Shown one piece after another: positions 28,309-38,072 of a stretch of DNA of 64,000 nt. A program made the translations under genes and the position numbers. The DNA comes from Photobacterium profundum (lineage in GTDB: Bacteria > Pseudomonadota > Gammaproteobacteria > Enterobacterales > Vibrionaceae): NCBI RefSeq assembly GCF_003026285.1, contig NZ_PYOD01000006.1, positions 62,001 through 126,000 of the forward strand, read 5' to 3'. The notes under the pieces were generated by a model, which was not told the origin of the DNA, searched no databases, and saw nothing but the letters and a program-made list of their open reading frames with translations. Each line of letters opens with the position of its first letter. The first letter of the stretch is position 1.

Positions 28309-29251
28309 ATCACAAGTATTGGATAATGCACCGCGAACATCAACGGTAGCCGAAACGACGAAAACAAGAAGCGCTTCCAAACCAAGTGTATGGCGCGATT
28401 ATCTCACGATGACGAAGCCCAAAGTGGTGGCTATGTTATTGCTGACTGCACTGGTTGGTATGTGTTTAGCGGTGCCGGGTATTCCCCCTGCAAAAGCGGT
28501 TATCTTAGGTTTGATCGGTATTGGTTTTCAATCGGCGGCCGCCGCCGCTTTTAATCACGTTTTAGATCGCCGCTTTGATACTCAGATGGCGCGAACCTAT
28601 AATAGGCCATTAGCGAAAGGGCGTATTGAAACGTGGAAAGCCGTTGTGTTTGCTTCTACGTTAATGGTCGCAGGTTTTGTTATCTTGCTTGAACTGAATG
28701 CACTAACAGCTTGGTTAACCATGGCCAGTTTAGTGGGGTATGCGGTGGTTTATACCGTGTGGCTAAAGCATGCGACACCGCAAAATATTGTCATCGGCGG
28801 TATTGCTGGTGCTGCGCCACCATTGCTCGGTTGGACTGCGGTAACTGGGCAGTTAGATCCTCATGCATTGTTGTTGGTTATGTTGGTCTTTACATGGACG
28901 CCACCTCATTTTTGGGCGCTTGCGATTCATCGTCGTGATGACTATGCCAAAGCAGGTATTCCTATGTTACCTGTTACCCATGGCATTGAATTTACGAAAA
29001 CGATGGTGCTGTTATATACCGTCATGTTGTTTGTCGTTGGTCTACTTCCTTGGCTTACGGGAATGAGTGGTGGCGTTTATTTAGTGGGTAGCAGTTTATT
29101 GAATCTGGGATTTATCGGCTATGCGTTGAAGCTAAAATTTGTGGATTCAAAGGGGCATGCCTGGGCCACCTTTAAGTATTCAATTTGGCATTTGTTAGCC
29201 CTGTTCGTGGTTTTACTGGGCGATCATTGGATAACGTCTTTGATGTTCTGA
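28301..29251 (+). CDS. cyoE: Protoheme IX farnesyltransferase (heme O synthase)
   Basis: A 316-residue UbiA-superfamily membrane enzyme converting heme B to heme O, the substrate of CtaA. The motifs [15 protein letters not shown] and [10 protein letters not shown] and the second motif [15 protein letters not shown] are present. The frame is open to 28220, but ATG 28301 has GGGAGGG upstream and gives the family N-terminus. It is the last gene of the oxidase cluster. Confidence 0.95.
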   Translation: MAKSQVLDNAPRTSTVAETTKTRSASKPSVWRDYLTMTKPKVVAMLLLTALVGMCLAVPGIPPAKAVILGLIGIGFQSAAAAAFNHVLDRRFDTQMARTYNRPLAKGRIETWKAVVFASTLMVAGFVILLELNALTAWLTMASLVGYAVVYTVWLKHATPQNIVIGGIAGAAPPLLGWTAVTGQLDPHALLLVMLVFTWTPPHFWALAIHRRDDYAKAGIPMLPVTHGIEFTKTMVLLYTVMLFVVGLLPWLTGMSGGVYLVGSSLLNLGFIGYALKLKFVDSKGHAWATFKYSIWHLLALFVVLLGDHWITSLMF

Positions 29252-29395
29252 TTATCCCTAGATTATTTTAATCTCCGCTTCTATTGATACATTTCTGATT
29301 TATCTGCTGTTGATGGCTGTTGTCATCGGCAGCAACTCGCTACACTGTGCTGCTATTTTAAGCAAATCCCTACCGTTATCCGTTTGAGGTTCACA

Positions 29396-30745
29396 GTGTT
29401 AGCAGCATTAAGAGACAAGTCACTCCATTTCCAAGTTTTTGCGTTAGCCGTTCCTATGGTGCTGTCCAACATTACCGTGCCTTTGCTTGGGCTGGTTGAT
29501 GCAGCTGTGATTGGTCACCTCGATCATGCTTGGTATTTAGGGGGTGTTGCTGTGGGCGGCACCATGATTAACGTGACGTTTTGGTTGCTTGGCTTTTTGC
29601 GGATGGCAACAACGGGTATTTGTGCGCAAGCGTACGGTGCCAATGATAAAGAAGCACAAGCGGGTACATTTGTGCAGGGGATGGCGCTAGCTTGGCTGTT
29701 GGCATTGTTACTTATTGTGTTTCATCAGCCGGTTGCCACCTTGATTTTCCATTTCAGCACAGCCAGTGCAGAAGTGAAAATGTACGCAGAGCAGTATTTT
29801 TCAATCCGTATTTGGGGGGCGCCAGCTGCTTTGGCTAACTTTGTGATAATGGGGTGGTTGCTCGGGACTCAAAACGCCAAATCACCCATGTGGTTATTGA
29901 TAGTGACGAACTTAGTCAATATCGGCCTAGATGTTTTGTTTGTTCTTGGTTTTGGTTGGAAAGTGCAAGGAGCTGCTGTCGCTTCTGTTATTGCCGATTA
30001 CAGTGGCATGTTCCTGGGCTTATGGTTTGTTTCTCGTCAGTGGATTGCTCATTCACTACCAGCCATACGTGAAAAATTAGGCAGTGTTCGTCATGGGATG
30101 GGGCGTTTATTAAAACTAAACCGCGATATCTTTTTACGCAGTTTATGTTTACAGCTGACCTTTGTGTTTATGACTTTTCAAGGGGCTACGTTAGGCGACA
30201 ACGTGGTGGCGGCAAATGCCGTATTAATGAGTTTTTTGATGTTGGTCTCTTACGCAATGGATGGGTTTGCCTATGCGATGGAAGCACTGGTCGGTAAAGC
30301 AATTGGGGCAAAAAATCGTGATGAACTTAGCCGCTATTTAGTGGGAACAACATTTTGGAGTGTAATCATTTCCCTGGTGCTAACTGTCACATTCAGTGTT
30401 TTTGGCCGAGAAATTATCGGTCTTATTTCTAATATTCCGACAGTTCAGCAAGAAGCGATGCGCTTTTTACCTTGGTTAGCAGCATTCCCTTTAGTCGCGA
30501 TGTGGTGTTTTTTACTGGATGGTATTTTTATAGGGGCAACGCGCGGCAAAGAAATGCGCAACAGTATGTTTATTGCGATGTGCTTTTTCTTTGCTATTTG
30601 GTGGGTGCTCAATAGTTATGGTAATCATGCCCTGTGGGCAGCTATGTTAGGGTTTATGGCAATGCGTGGAATTGGGTTGGCTGTAATATTTTCTTACCAA
30701 TGGAATAAAAATATTTTTCTGTCTCCGACGAGTGCAAACAATTAG
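29396..30745 (+). CDS. dinF: MATE-family efflux transporter, DinF type
   Basis: A 449-residue protein with 12 membrane segments in two MATE repeats; such proteins export organic cations or drugs by Na+ or H+ antiport. N-terminal LAVPMVLSNITVPLLGLVDA and GFLRMATTGICAQAYGAND are typical of the DinF subgroup. Start is GTG 29396 with TTGAGGT upstream, not the in-frame TTG at 29384. In E. coli dinF lies beside lexA under SOS control; here it is 9 kb away and no CTG-N10-CAG box was found upstream. Substrate unknown. Confidence 0.85.
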   Translation: MLAALRDKSLHFQVFALAVPMVLSNITVPLLGLVDAAVIGHLDHAWYLGGVAVGGTMINVTFWLLGFLRMATTGICAQAYGANDKEAQAGTFVQGMALAWLLALLLIVFHQPVATLIFHFSTASAEVKMYAEQYFSIRIWGAPAALANFVIMGWLLGTQNAKSPMWLLIVTNLVNIGLDVLFVLGFGWKVQGAAVASVIADYSGMFLGLWFVSRQWIAHSLPAIREKLGSVRHGMGRLLKLNRDIFLRSLCLQLTFVFMTFQGATLGDNVVAANAVLMSFLMLVSYAMDGFAYAMEALVGKAIGAKNRDELSRYLVGTTFWSVIISLVLTVTFSVFGREIIGLISNIPTVQQEAMRFLPWLAAFPLVAMWCFLLDGIFIGATRGKEMRNSMFIAMCFFFAIWWVLNSYGNHALWAAMLGFMAMRGIGLAVIFSYQWNKNIFLSPTSANN

Positions 30746-30849
30746 TTAGAAATATTCAACTGATATTGATTCTTTTTACGACAAAAAATGCTATTCATTT
30801 GGTTATTGATCTGTTTAAAATGTGCACAATTGTTAAACAGGTGATATCA

Positions 30850-31233
30850 ATGAAACGAACGATTTGGGTGTTTTTACTGGTAGTAATGTCATTAGGCTGG
30901 GGAACAAATGCACTGGCTAGCAGTGTAAAGAACCTTAAAGTAACAGCGACAGCATATAACTCAGTAAGAGCACAAACCAACGCTAATCCATCCATTGCGG
31001 CTTGGGGCGATAGATTAAAACCAGGGATGAAGGTGATTGCAGTCTCGCGTGATCTTCTAGGTATGGGGCTGACTCACGGCGCTAAAGTGAAGATTTCAGG
31101 TTTGCCGGGTGAATATACCGTTATGGATAAAATGAATAAGCGCTGGACGCGTAAAATTGATATCTATATGGGTAAAGATATTCAAGCAGCTAAGAATTGG
31201 GGACGCCGTAGTGTCACCATTACCTTAATCTAA
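30850..31233 (+). CDS. Secreted 3D-domain protein
   Basis: A 127-residue protein with a signal peptide (MKRTIWVFLLVVMSLGWGTNALA) and a 3D domain, named for three conserved Asp, here in AAWGDRLKPGM, TVMDKMN and KIDIYMG. The fold is a small double-psi barrel related to MltA and other peptidoglycan lytic enzymes, so a cell-wall role is likely. No other domain is present. An open frame extends upstream to 30766, but only ATG 30850 gives the signal peptide. Confidence 0.75.
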   Translation: MKRTIWVFLLVVMSLGWGTNALASSVKNLKVTATAYNSVRAQTNANPSIAAWGDRLKPGMKVIAVSRDLLGMGLTHGAKVKISGLPGEYTVMDKMNKRWTRKIDIYMGKDIQAAKNWGRRSVTITLI

Positions 31234-31287
31234 ATAATGATTTTGGGTTGCAGTATAGTCGACTGACTTTACTGACCGCTGAAGAAT

Positions 31288-31316
31288 AAAAAAAGCCGCT
31301 AAATGCGGCTTTTTTG
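31288..31316. terminator. Bidirectional terminator between the 3D-domain gene and nfuA
   Basis: AAAAAAAGCCGC and GCGGCTTTTTT pair around loop TAAAT. A and T runs on both sides serve the two convergent genes. Confidence 0.9.
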
Positions 31317-31376
31317 TAGCAGAAATAAGGACTTTTTGTCGTTATTCCCTCGCGACTACCTTGAAGGAAGCTTAAC

Positions 31377-31955
31377 TTAGTAGTACGAGTGCTCGCCACG
31401 TGCGTGTTCAGTGATATCACGAACACCTGTCAGTTCACCTGCGAACTGAGCAAGAAGTTCTTTTTCGATACCTTCTTTCAACGTCACATCAACCATTGAG
31501 CAACCGTTACAACCACCACCAAACTGGAGGATTGCGACGCCGTCTTCAGTGATTTCAGCTAGAGATACATTACCGCCGTGACCCGCTAATTGCGGGTTCA
31601 CCTGAGTCTGGATTGCGTAATCAACGCGCTCCATTAGCGTTGCGTCGTCAGACACTTTACGTACTTTAGCGTTAGGCGCTTTAAGGGTTAGCTGTGAGCC
31701 CATTTTGTCGGTAACAAAATCGATTTCAGCATCATCCAAGAAAGGAAGACTTAGTTCATCAAGGTAAGCATCAAATAGCTCTAACTCGATTTTAGTATCG
31801 CTCGCTTCAACCGCTTCTGGTGGACAATAAGACACACCACACTCAGCATTTTGAGTACCTGGATTTACCACGAAGACACGAATGTTTGTACCCTCAGGCT
31901 GCTGGGCAAGAAGCTTGCCGAAGTGCTGCTGAGCGCTTTCAGTAATAGTGATCAT
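31377..31955 (-). CDS. nfuA: Fe-S cluster carrier protein NfuA
   Basis: A 192-residue scaffold or carrier delivering 4Fe-4S clusters to target proteins. The N-terminal half is a degenerate A-type domain ([20 protein letters not shown]); the C-terminal Nfu domain has the cluster-binding CxxC in [15 protein letters not shown]. The end RGEHSYY is identical to E. coli. ATG 31955 matches the E. coli start; a GTG two codons upstream is possible. gntX lies upstream on the same strand and bioH is divergent, as in E. coli. Confidence 0.96.
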   Translation of the reverse strand: MITITESAQQHFGKLLAQQPEGTNIRVFVVNPGTQNAECGVSYCPPEAVEASDTKIELELFDAYLDELSLPFLDDAEIDFVTDKMGSQLTLKAPNAKVRKVSDDATLMERVDYAIQTQVNPQLAGHGGNVSLAEITEDGVAILQFGGGCNGCSMVDVTLKEGIEKELLAQFAGELTGVRDITEHARGEHSYY

Positions 31956-32078
31956 AGACACGACGTAATACCTGACCTATTTAGTAAGATTTAATCTATT
32001 CTACTCTTAGACGTACTTTCTATCACCCCTTAATCTTCGCAACCATGATTTCGTCACTAATTTCGATGATTTTCACGA

Positions 32079-32792
32079 TCATTCGATTGAGGGCGTATAG
32101 CAAATACAGTAGACATCCACCCGTTCAACACCGTTATTTAGTAGCAAACGGGTGAGTTCGGCAACAGTGCTACCCGTTGTCACTACATCATCGACAATCG
32201 CGACATGCTTGGGTAACGACTTTATCTTAAGTATAAAGGCTTGATGAACATTTTTCTTCCGTTCGTTTTTAGTCAGTTGTTTTTGCACCTTGGTATAGCG
32301 CTGGCGTTTGAAGCCATTCGCGATACATTGACTATTTGTTGCCTTGGCGATAGCCCATGCTAAATGTGCACTTTGATTGAAACCACGGTTAAAGCGTCGT
32401 GTTGCATGTAATGGCACGGGTAAAATCAAAGGAGCCGGCTGGTCGAGAGATAATACGAACTGATCAGCCAATGGTTTAGCAAGCCAAAATTTACCGTTGA
32501 ATTTAAGTTGATGGATAATCTGTTTGAGTGGGAAATCGTACTCGCCTAATCGATAGAGACGGTGCCATGGCGGAGGTGAACGTAAACATTGTCCACATTG
32601 TTCAACTGGGTTGACGGTAGTGGTGCCACACCTTGTACAGTGAGGTGGTTGAGGGAAATGGGCGATGCAATGCCGACACCATATCGACTCATTATCCGGC
32701 AGTGGTAATTGGCATAGCTGACATTGTGAGTTGGTCCATCGACGTTGATTGAGTTGTAGAATCATTGATTTTAGCGATGAAAGGGATAACAT
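32079..32792 (-). CDS. gntX: ComF/GntX-family phosphoribosyltransferase-like protein
   Basis: A 237-residue protein with two N-terminal zinc-finger Cys pairs (CQLCQLPL, CRHC, then CTRCG and CGQC) and a C-terminal phosphoribosyltransferase fold with the PRPP loop VAIVDDVVTTGSTVAE. The family includes ComF of natural transformation and E. coli GntX, used in growth on extracellular DNA; the catalytic reaction is unknown. ATG 32801 is an alternative start three codons upstream. It diverges from bioH with under 60 bp between them. Confidence 0.88.
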   Translation of the reverse strand: MLSLSSLKSMILQLNQRRWTNSQCQLCQLPLPDNESIWCRHCIAHFPQPPHCTRCGTTTVNPVEQCGQCLRSPPPWHRLYRLGEYDFPLKQIIHQLKFNGKFWLAKPLADQFVLSLDQPAPLILPVPLHATRRFNRGFNQSAHLAWAIAKATNSQCIANGFKRQRYTKVQKQLTKNERKKNVHQAFILKIKSLPKHVAIVDDVVTTGSTVAELTRLLLNNGVERVDVYCICYTPSIE

Positions 32793-32851
32793 CCTTGCCA
32801 TCCTTATAAGGTGAATGTTTTCGACAATGTGATTTTAAAAAGGAAGTGTAA

Positions 32852-33616
32852 ATGACAACGGCGCTACATTGGCAAACTGAAGGGCAAGGTTCGGATCTGG
32901 TTCTCATTCATGGTTGGGGAATGAATGGTGCGGTGTGGCAGCAATTATTGCCATTACTGACTCCTTTTTATCGCGTGCACTGGGTTGATATGCCGGGTTA
33001 CGGTCATAGTCATGATATCTCTGCCGATAGTATTGAAGAGATGGCACAACTGTTGCTTGATAAATCACCAATGTCTGCAACGTGGTTAGGTTGGTCCTTG
33101 GGCGGTTTAGTGGCAACACAAGCGGCTTTACTGGCACCAGAGCGTGTTACTCGTTTAGTTACAGTAGCAAGTTCACCACGTTTTGCAGCTGAAGGCACAT
33201 GGCGAGGCATTCAGCCTCAGGTCTTGGATGATTTTCGACGTCAACTCGGTGATGACTTTCAATTAACCGTTGAGCGCTTTCTCGCACTACAAGCGATGGG
33301 AAGCCCTACTGCAAGGCAAGACATCAAATTGCTAAAGCAAGCGGTGTTATCACGACCACAGCCTAATCCTGAAGCCTTATCGATAGGGCTAAGATTATTG
33401 GCTGATGTTGATTTACGCGCACAGTTAGGTGGTATAACCCAACCATGGTTACGCTTATATGGACGGTTAGATGGTTTGGTTCCCGCTAAAGTAGCGAAAG
33501 ATATGGACCAATTAGCCCCTCAGTCTCATCGGCAGATCTTTGCCGCCGCGTCGCATGCACCTTTCATTTCTCATCCAGAGGAATTTGTGCAAACGTTGAG
33601 AGATTTCATTAAATAG
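32852..33616 (+). CDS. bioH: Pimeloyl-ACP methyl ester carboxylesterase BioH
   Basis: A 254-residue alpha/beta hydrolase releasing pimeloyl-ACP from its methyl ester for biotin synthesis. The nucleophile Ser82 is in GWSLGG, Asp in YGRLDGLVP and His in AASHAPFISHP. The N-terminal oxyanion segment LIHGWGMNGAVW matches E. coli BioH. GGAAG lies 7 bases upstream of ATG 32852. The other bio genes are not in the window. Confidence 0.94.
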   Translation: MTTALHWQTEGQGSDLVLIHGWGMNGAVWQQLLPLLTPFYRVHWVDMPGYGHSHDISADSIEEMAQLLLDKSPMSATWLGWSLGGLVATQAALLAPERVTRLVTVASSPRFAAEGTWRGIQPQVLDDFRRQLGDDFQLTVERFLALQAMGSPTARQDIKLLKQAVLSRPQPNPEALSIGLRLLADVDLRAQLGGITQPWLRLYGRLDGLVPAKVAKDMDQLAPQSHRQIFAAASHAPFISHPEEFVQTLRDFIK

Positions 33617-33722
33617 AGCTGATGTTGTCATGTGCACAGGGAATTGGTGATTAAAAGTTAAACTTTTTGATTGTTTTGCCGATAGAGATTTTAATGGAAT
33701 TACTCTATTTACGAGAGGCCAT

Positions 33723-34103
33723 ATGACAATAGGAAGTGTGGGGAATAGTTCAACGTATTCTCCGGCAACATTACAAGCCTCAACTGCGGGGATTGTAAAA
33801 ACGGATGCCGAAAAATCACAGGCTGATAATGCCAGTGTGAGTAAAGCTACGGGTACAACAGTGAGTATCTCTGATGATGCAAAACGTAAGTTGGCCGCTG
33901 AAGCGGATACACAAGCACAAGTTAAAAAGAATGCAGATGGCATGGTAGAAGAAGACAGCAGTATCGCTGAATCTTTTGCTTACGGTGCATTGGGGATGGA
34001 TCATCCTGATACAGTAGAAACTAACACCGATGATTTTTATACTGCGGGACAAGTACTTTCGGCGATAGGAACCGTAGCAACGGTATTACTTGCCATCGCC
34101 TAA
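33723..34103 (+). CDS. Hypothetical protein with Ser/Ala/Thr-rich N-terminus and C-terminal hydrophobic segment
   Basis: A 126-residue protein not recognised as a named family. Residues 1-45 are low-complexity Ser/Thr/Ala; TTVSISDDAKRKLAAEA (residues 43-59) resembles a short helix seen at the start of several secreted or flagella-associated hypotheticals; the last 18 residues (GQVLSAIGTVATVLLAIA) are hydrophobic and could be a membrane tail. GAGAGG before ATG 33723 supports translation. The next gene shares the orientation and the intervening 91 bp has no terminator, so the pair may be an operon. I recall similar gene pairs near bioH in vibrios. Confidence 0.55.
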   Translation: MTIGSVGNSSTYSPATLQASTAGIVKTDAEKSQADNASVSKATGTTVSISDDAKRKLAAEADTQAQVKKNADGMVEEDSSIAESFAYGALGMDHPDTVETNTDDFYTAGQVLSAIGTVATVLLAIA

Positions 34104-34194
34104 ACCGTTTGCTTAGGTATATACTCATGATCTCAATGTATGAAATCTTGATATATAGCGATCGTGTTTTACAAGGATATGGTAATACCACTGT

Positions 34195-34659
34195 ATGATT
34201 TTTTCGCCAGCCAATGCTGGAGCACCGATTGTTGCTCCCTCTGTTAATCCGCCAACCGAACAGGCTGCGCGGGATAACCGTGTGCGTGAGAAAATTGTTC
34301 CTCCTACGCAAACGGCTGAATCTCCCCGTGAAAAGCCGTTAAGCAGCGAAGAAAAACAGTTTAAGAAGCCATCATGGGATCCGAGTGAGCACCCAAATTA
34401 CAGTGAACTGCCTGAGACCATTGAAAAGCAGTATGGCTATCAAGATGAATTTGAGCTGTTAGTAAAAGCCTTATCTGCCGATAGTTACATGGCGCCAGTG
34501 ACCGAACTCGGTTACTCGATGCACATTAAACTGCCTCGGGAAATACTGGAGCAGCTTGAGAAAATCAGCAATAACGAACGAACTAAAGGGGTTGTTGCTC
34601 ACCGTTATGCACAGGCAACGGTACCTAATCCGCCTACTGAATATTTAGTGGTGCTGTAA
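34195..34659 (+). CDS. Hypothetical protein, vibrio-type, next to bioH and tex
   Basis: A 154-residue soluble protein. The N-terminus is Pro-rich with VNPPTEQAARDNRVREKI; the middle is charged (EKPLSSEEKQFKKPSWDPSEH) and the end is a more structured region (LGYSMHIKLPREILEQLEKI, VAHRYAQATVP). Related vibrio proteins are sometimes labelled 'Lon protease', but no AAA or Ser-Lys protease motif is visible here, so that label is not supported. The ATG 34195 has only a distant AAGGA. Function unknown. Confidence 0.55.
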   Translation: MIFSPANAGAPIVAPSVNPPTEQAARDNRVREKIVPPTQTAESPREKPLSSEEKQFKKPSWDPSEHPNYSELPETIEKQYGYQDEFELLVKALSADSYMAPVTELGYSMHIKLPREILEQLEKISNNERTKGVVAHRYAQATVPNPPTEYLVVL

Positions 34660-34715
34660 GCCATTCTCTTCATAGCCTTTTGAACAATCTCTTTGCTGCA
34701 TCTTGATTACCCAAT

Positions 34716-34749
34716 AAAAAAGCCAGTATTTTCATACTGACTCTTTTAT
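34716..34749. terminator. Bidirectional terminator before the end of tex
   Basis: CAGTAT (34724-34729) pairs with ATACTG (34734-34739) around TTTC, with A-rich and T-rich flanks on both strands; it can end both tex (-) and the hypothetical gene (+). Confidence 0.75.
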
Positions 34750-34785
34750 TATGATTAGCTGCGCTAAAGCTTAATTTAAACCGAT

Positions 34786-37140
34786 TTACTTTTTCGCTTT
34801 GGCAAATGCGGCGGCAAATGCACCACCCATAGCTCCGCCTGCTGAGTGATTTCCTTGGTTACCCTTTGGACTATTACTGTTACCGCGGTTATTACTCTGT
34901 GCATTATGGTTTGCAGTACTGCGTGCTTGGTTTTGCTGTGGCTTACGAGCGGGTTTTTCTTGTCCCGGCTCATCGCCCATGCGCATCGACATTGCAATAC
35001 GTTTACGTTGCAAGTCCACTTCCATCACTTTGACTTTGACCACATCACCGGCTTTAACGACTTCACGTGGGTCAGAGATGAATTTATCTGATAGCGCTGA
35101 AATATGTACCAGACCATCTTGGTGAACACCGACATCAACGAAGGCACCAAAGTTAGTTACGTTGGTAATAACACCTTCTAGAATCATGCCTGGTATTAAG
35201 TCTTTGACTTCGTTAACACCTTCAGCAAACGTGGCTGTTTTGAATTCAGGACGGGGATCGCGACCGGGCTTATCAAGTTCGCTGATAATATCGGTAACCG
35301 TTGGTAGGCCAAATTTTTCATCGGTATAGTCAGCAGCATTTAGGCTACGTAAAAACTCTGTGTTACCAATGATGGCATCCATCGCTTTGCTGTTATTCGC
35401 GGCAATGGTTTTTACTACAGCATACGATTCGGGGTGAACTGCCGAGCTATCGAGAGGGTTTTTACCGTTCATGATTCGTAAGAAACCCGCACATTGTTCA
35501 AAAGCTTTTGGCCCCAAGCGTGCGACTTTTTTCAAGGTAGTACGGCTTTCGAAACGGCCATGCTCATCTCGATAATCAACCACATTCTGCGCCATGGTTT
35601 TGGTTAAGCCTGCCACTCGAGAGAGTAGGGCTGCTGATGCCGTATTTACATCAACACCCACGCCGTTTACACAGTCTTCCACGACAGCATCAAGACGTTT
35701 AGCCAACATGCTTTGGCTTACATCATGTTGATATTGACCAACACCAATGGCTTTAGGATCAATTTTCACCAGCTCTGCTAATGGATCTTGTAGGCGGCGA
35801 CCAATAGAGACGGCGCCACGGATCGTCACATCTAAATCAGGAAATTCATTGGCTGCAAGTTCTGAAGCTGAGTAAACCGATGCACCTGCTTCGCTGACCA
35901 TGACACTTTGAATTTTGAGGTTGTTGTCTTTTAAGATCTTGGCAACAAAGGCATCTGTTTCACGTGAAGCAGTTCCGTTACCGATAGCAATTAAGTTGAC
36001 TTGGTGTTTGTTTAATAAGGCTAAAACTGTTGCTTCAGATTGTGCAACTTGACGCTGTGGCTGGTGTGGGTAAATGGTGGCAATATCGACTAATTTACCT
36101 GTGGTATCGATCACCGCAACTTTACAGCCAGTACGTAAACCAGGATCGAGTGCCAATGTGGTACGCGGGCCTGCTGGTGCCGCCATCAGCAAATCACTCA
36201 GGTTGTCAGCAAATACTTGCATAGCACCGTCTTCGGCTTTTTCACGCAATGCACTCATTAGTTCGGTTTCCATGTGCATTGATATTTTAATGCGCCATGC
36301 CCAGCTAATGACTTGCTTACGCCATGCATCGGCAGGTTGTGTACCGATTTTGACGCCATAATGATCAGCAATAATGATTTCACAGTAAGAGCCGCGTACG
36401 CCTTCTTCTTGATTCGGATCTGCATTCAATGATAGTTGCAGGAAGCCTTCATTACGGCCACGAAACATGGCGAGTGCACGGTGTGACGGTACATTTTTGA
36501 GGCGTTCATTATGCTCGAAATAATCTTTAAACTTCGCGCCTTCTTGTTCTTTACCTGCCACCACGCAAGAGGTAAATTCGGCATTGGTTTGAAGTTGACG
36601 GCGGATTTTATGCAGTAGTGCTGCATCTTCGGCAAAGCGTTCCATCAAGATCGCGCGAGCGCCATCGAGTGCAGCTTTGGTGTCAGCTATGCTTTTGTCT
36701 GCATTGATATATTGAGCTGCTGTTGCTTCTGGATCGTTAGTGGGTTGCTGCCACAATATATCGGCAAGCGGCTCTAAACCGGCTTCTATCGCGATCTGTC
36801 CTTTGGTACGACGTTTTTGTTTATAAGGCAGGTACAGATCTTCTAAGCGTGTTTTGCTGTCAGCTGAATTAATTTCAGCTTCCAATTGTGGGGTTAGTTT
36901 TCCTTGCTCGGTAATTGCCTTAAGGATGGTTTTTCGACGATCATCCATTTCACGCAAGTACCCTAGGCGGGATTCCAGATTACGTAGCTGAGTATCATCC
37001 AGCCCGTTGGTGACTTCTTTACGGTAACGCGAAATAAAAGGAACCGTATTACCGTCATCTAACAGAGTGACTGCGGCTGTAACTTGCTCAAGGCGAACAT
37101 TCAGTTCGCTGGCAATCATCTGATTGATAGAGTTGCTCAT
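34786..37140 (-). CDS. tex: RNA-binding transcription accessory protein Tex (YhgF)
   Basis: A 784-residue protein with a helical N-terminal domain (to about residue 320), a YqgF/RNase H-like domain ([20 protein letters not shown] and [15 protein letters not shown]), helix-hairpin-helix motifs ([34 protein letters not shown]) and a C-terminal S1 RNA-binding domain ([20 protein letters not shown]). The last 65 residues are Asn/Gly/Ser-rich and end in AFAKAKK. Tex aids transcription fidelity and toxin-gene expression in some species. ATG 37140 fits the family; an upstream ATG adds eight unlike residues. In E. coli greB is its neighbour; here the BCCT/M19 operon intervenes. Confidence 0.95.
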   Translation of the reverse strand: MSNSINQMIASELNVRLEQVTAAVTLLDDGNTVPFISRYRKEVTNGLDDTQLRNLESRLGYLREMDDRRKTILKAITEQGKLTPQLEAEINSADSKTRLEDLYLPYKQKRRTKGQIAIEAGLEPLADILWQQPTNDPEATAAQYINADKSIADTKAALDGARAILMERFAEDAALLHKIRRQLQTNAEFTSCVVAGKEQEGAKFKDYFEHNERLKNVPSHRALAMFRGRNEGFLQLSLNADPNQEEGVRGSYCEIIIADHYGVKIGTQPADAWRKQVISWAWRIKISMHMETELMSALREKAEDGAMQVFADNLSDLLMAAPAGPRTTLALDPGLRTGCKVAVIDTTGKLVDIATIYPHQPQRQVAQSEATVLALLNKHQVNLIAIGNGTASRETDAFVAKILKDNNLKIQSVMVSEAGASVYSASELAANEFPDLDVTIRGAVSIGRRLQDPLAELVKIDPKAIGVGQYQHDVSQSMLAKRLDAVVEDCVNGVGVDVNTASAALLSRVAGLTKTMAQNVVDYRDEHGRFESRTTLKKVARLGPKAFEQCAGFLRIMNGKNPLDSSAVHPESYAVVKTIAANNSKAMDAIIGNTEFLRSLNAADYTDEKFGLPTVTDIISELDKPGRDPRPEFKTATFAEGVNEVKDLIPGMILEGVITNVTNFGAFVDVGVHQDGLVHISALSDKFISDPREVVKAGDVVKVKVMEVDLQRKRIAMSMRMGDEPGQEKPARKPQQNQARSTANHNAQSNNRGNSNSPKGNQGNHSAGGAMGGAFAAAFAKAKK

Positions 37141-37251
37141 CCGTTGGTATCTCTTGGTTGCCATAAACTATGCACTGTATTCTACGGAGGATTCCCGTGG
37201 TGACAAGGTATGGCATGTTAAGAGTGTGTCAGTGCCCAGCTTCTCGGTAAG

Positions 37252-37286
37252 AAAAAACCAGCAAACGATTACTCTTGCTTGCTGGA
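37252..37286 (-). terminator. Terminator of the accessory catabolic operon
   Basis: On the minus strand CCAGCAA and TTGCTGG (outer arms at 37258-37264 and 37282-37288) enclose a 17-base loop and are followed by TTTTTTC, about 50 bases after the DUF3726-type gene. Confidence 0.7.
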
Positions 37287-37337
37287 AGGCTGGTTTGTTT
37301 GTACTCGTTAGGCTTTTAAATCGACAGTAGTGCGGCG

Positions 37338-38072
37338 TTATACGTAGGGCTGAGATTCACCAGCACCTAAACGTGACGCATCACTGGATTCAACTAATAT
37401 TCCCCCCGCCGTTTGCTTGATCTTGAGCCAGTCAGATTTATTGACCGTTACACCATGTTGCCAAGCATGCTGTTTTGCAGCGGCGAGGCTGGTAGATGAA
37501 ATGTGCTGATGGTGTTCTGTTACTGCCGGTTGTGGAATAGGTGTTTTGCTGATCTCTATCGTCAAAGAGTGCTTATTCATTGTTGGTTCAGCCGTGGAGA
37601 GGTAAATATCAGGCAAGATGTACCCCGCATTCAGTACATACACGACATGTTTAGGATCACTGCCGTTATACCATTGTGCTTTTACCGATAGGCCTTTACC
37701 TGCCAGTTTGACCAGTTCACCAAAGGCTAGCCAGCGATTATGGCATTGCTCAATGTGTAAGGTAATTGTGGGTTGGTCGACTAACTTTTCAATGGTGTAA
37801 TCCAACAAGGTCGGTAAGTGACATAAGATACTGCAACCGTGTAGATTCGCCGTTAGCTGCGAGCCTGTAAAGGCATCGACCTGTACAGGGCCATCGTTTT
37901 CATTTTTCATGAAGGCGAGGGCATTCACAAAATGTTGGACACCATTTAACCCTGCCATTTCTAAATCAGCCACCATATTCGCGATCATGTCTGATTCACC
38001 ACAGTGTCGGTGCAATCCATCGAAGGCTTTGGCACTGAGTACGACCAATTCGTTGTGTGATACTTGCATCAT
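37338..38072 (-). CDS. DUF3726-type protein of unknown function
   Basis: A 244-residue soluble protein. Residues 1-60 (SHNELVVLSAKAFDGLH, MIANMVADLEMAGLNGV) and the central ILCHLPTLLDYTIEKL resemble the DUF3726 family as I recall it; the C-terminal 70 residues carry VTVNKSDWLKIKQTAGGILV and end in RLGAGESQ. Cys and His residues are scattered (C19, C79, C83, C109) without a clear metal motif. Its ATG overlaps the stop of the upstream gene (ATGA), so the two proteins are made together and may form a complex. Last gene of the operon. Reaction unknown. Confidence 0.65.
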   Translation of the reverse strand: MMQVSHNELVVLSAKAFDGLHRHCGESDMIANMVADLEMAGLNGVQHFVNALAFMKNENDGPVQVDAFTGSQLTANLHGCSILCHLPTLLDYTIEKLVDQPTITLHIEQCHNRWLAFGELVKLAGKGLSVKAQWYNGSDPKHVVYVLNAGYILPDIYLSTAEPTMNKHSLTIEISKTPIPQPAVTEHHQHISSTSLAAAKQHAWQHGVTVNKSDWLKIKQTAGGILVESSDASRLGAGESQPYV

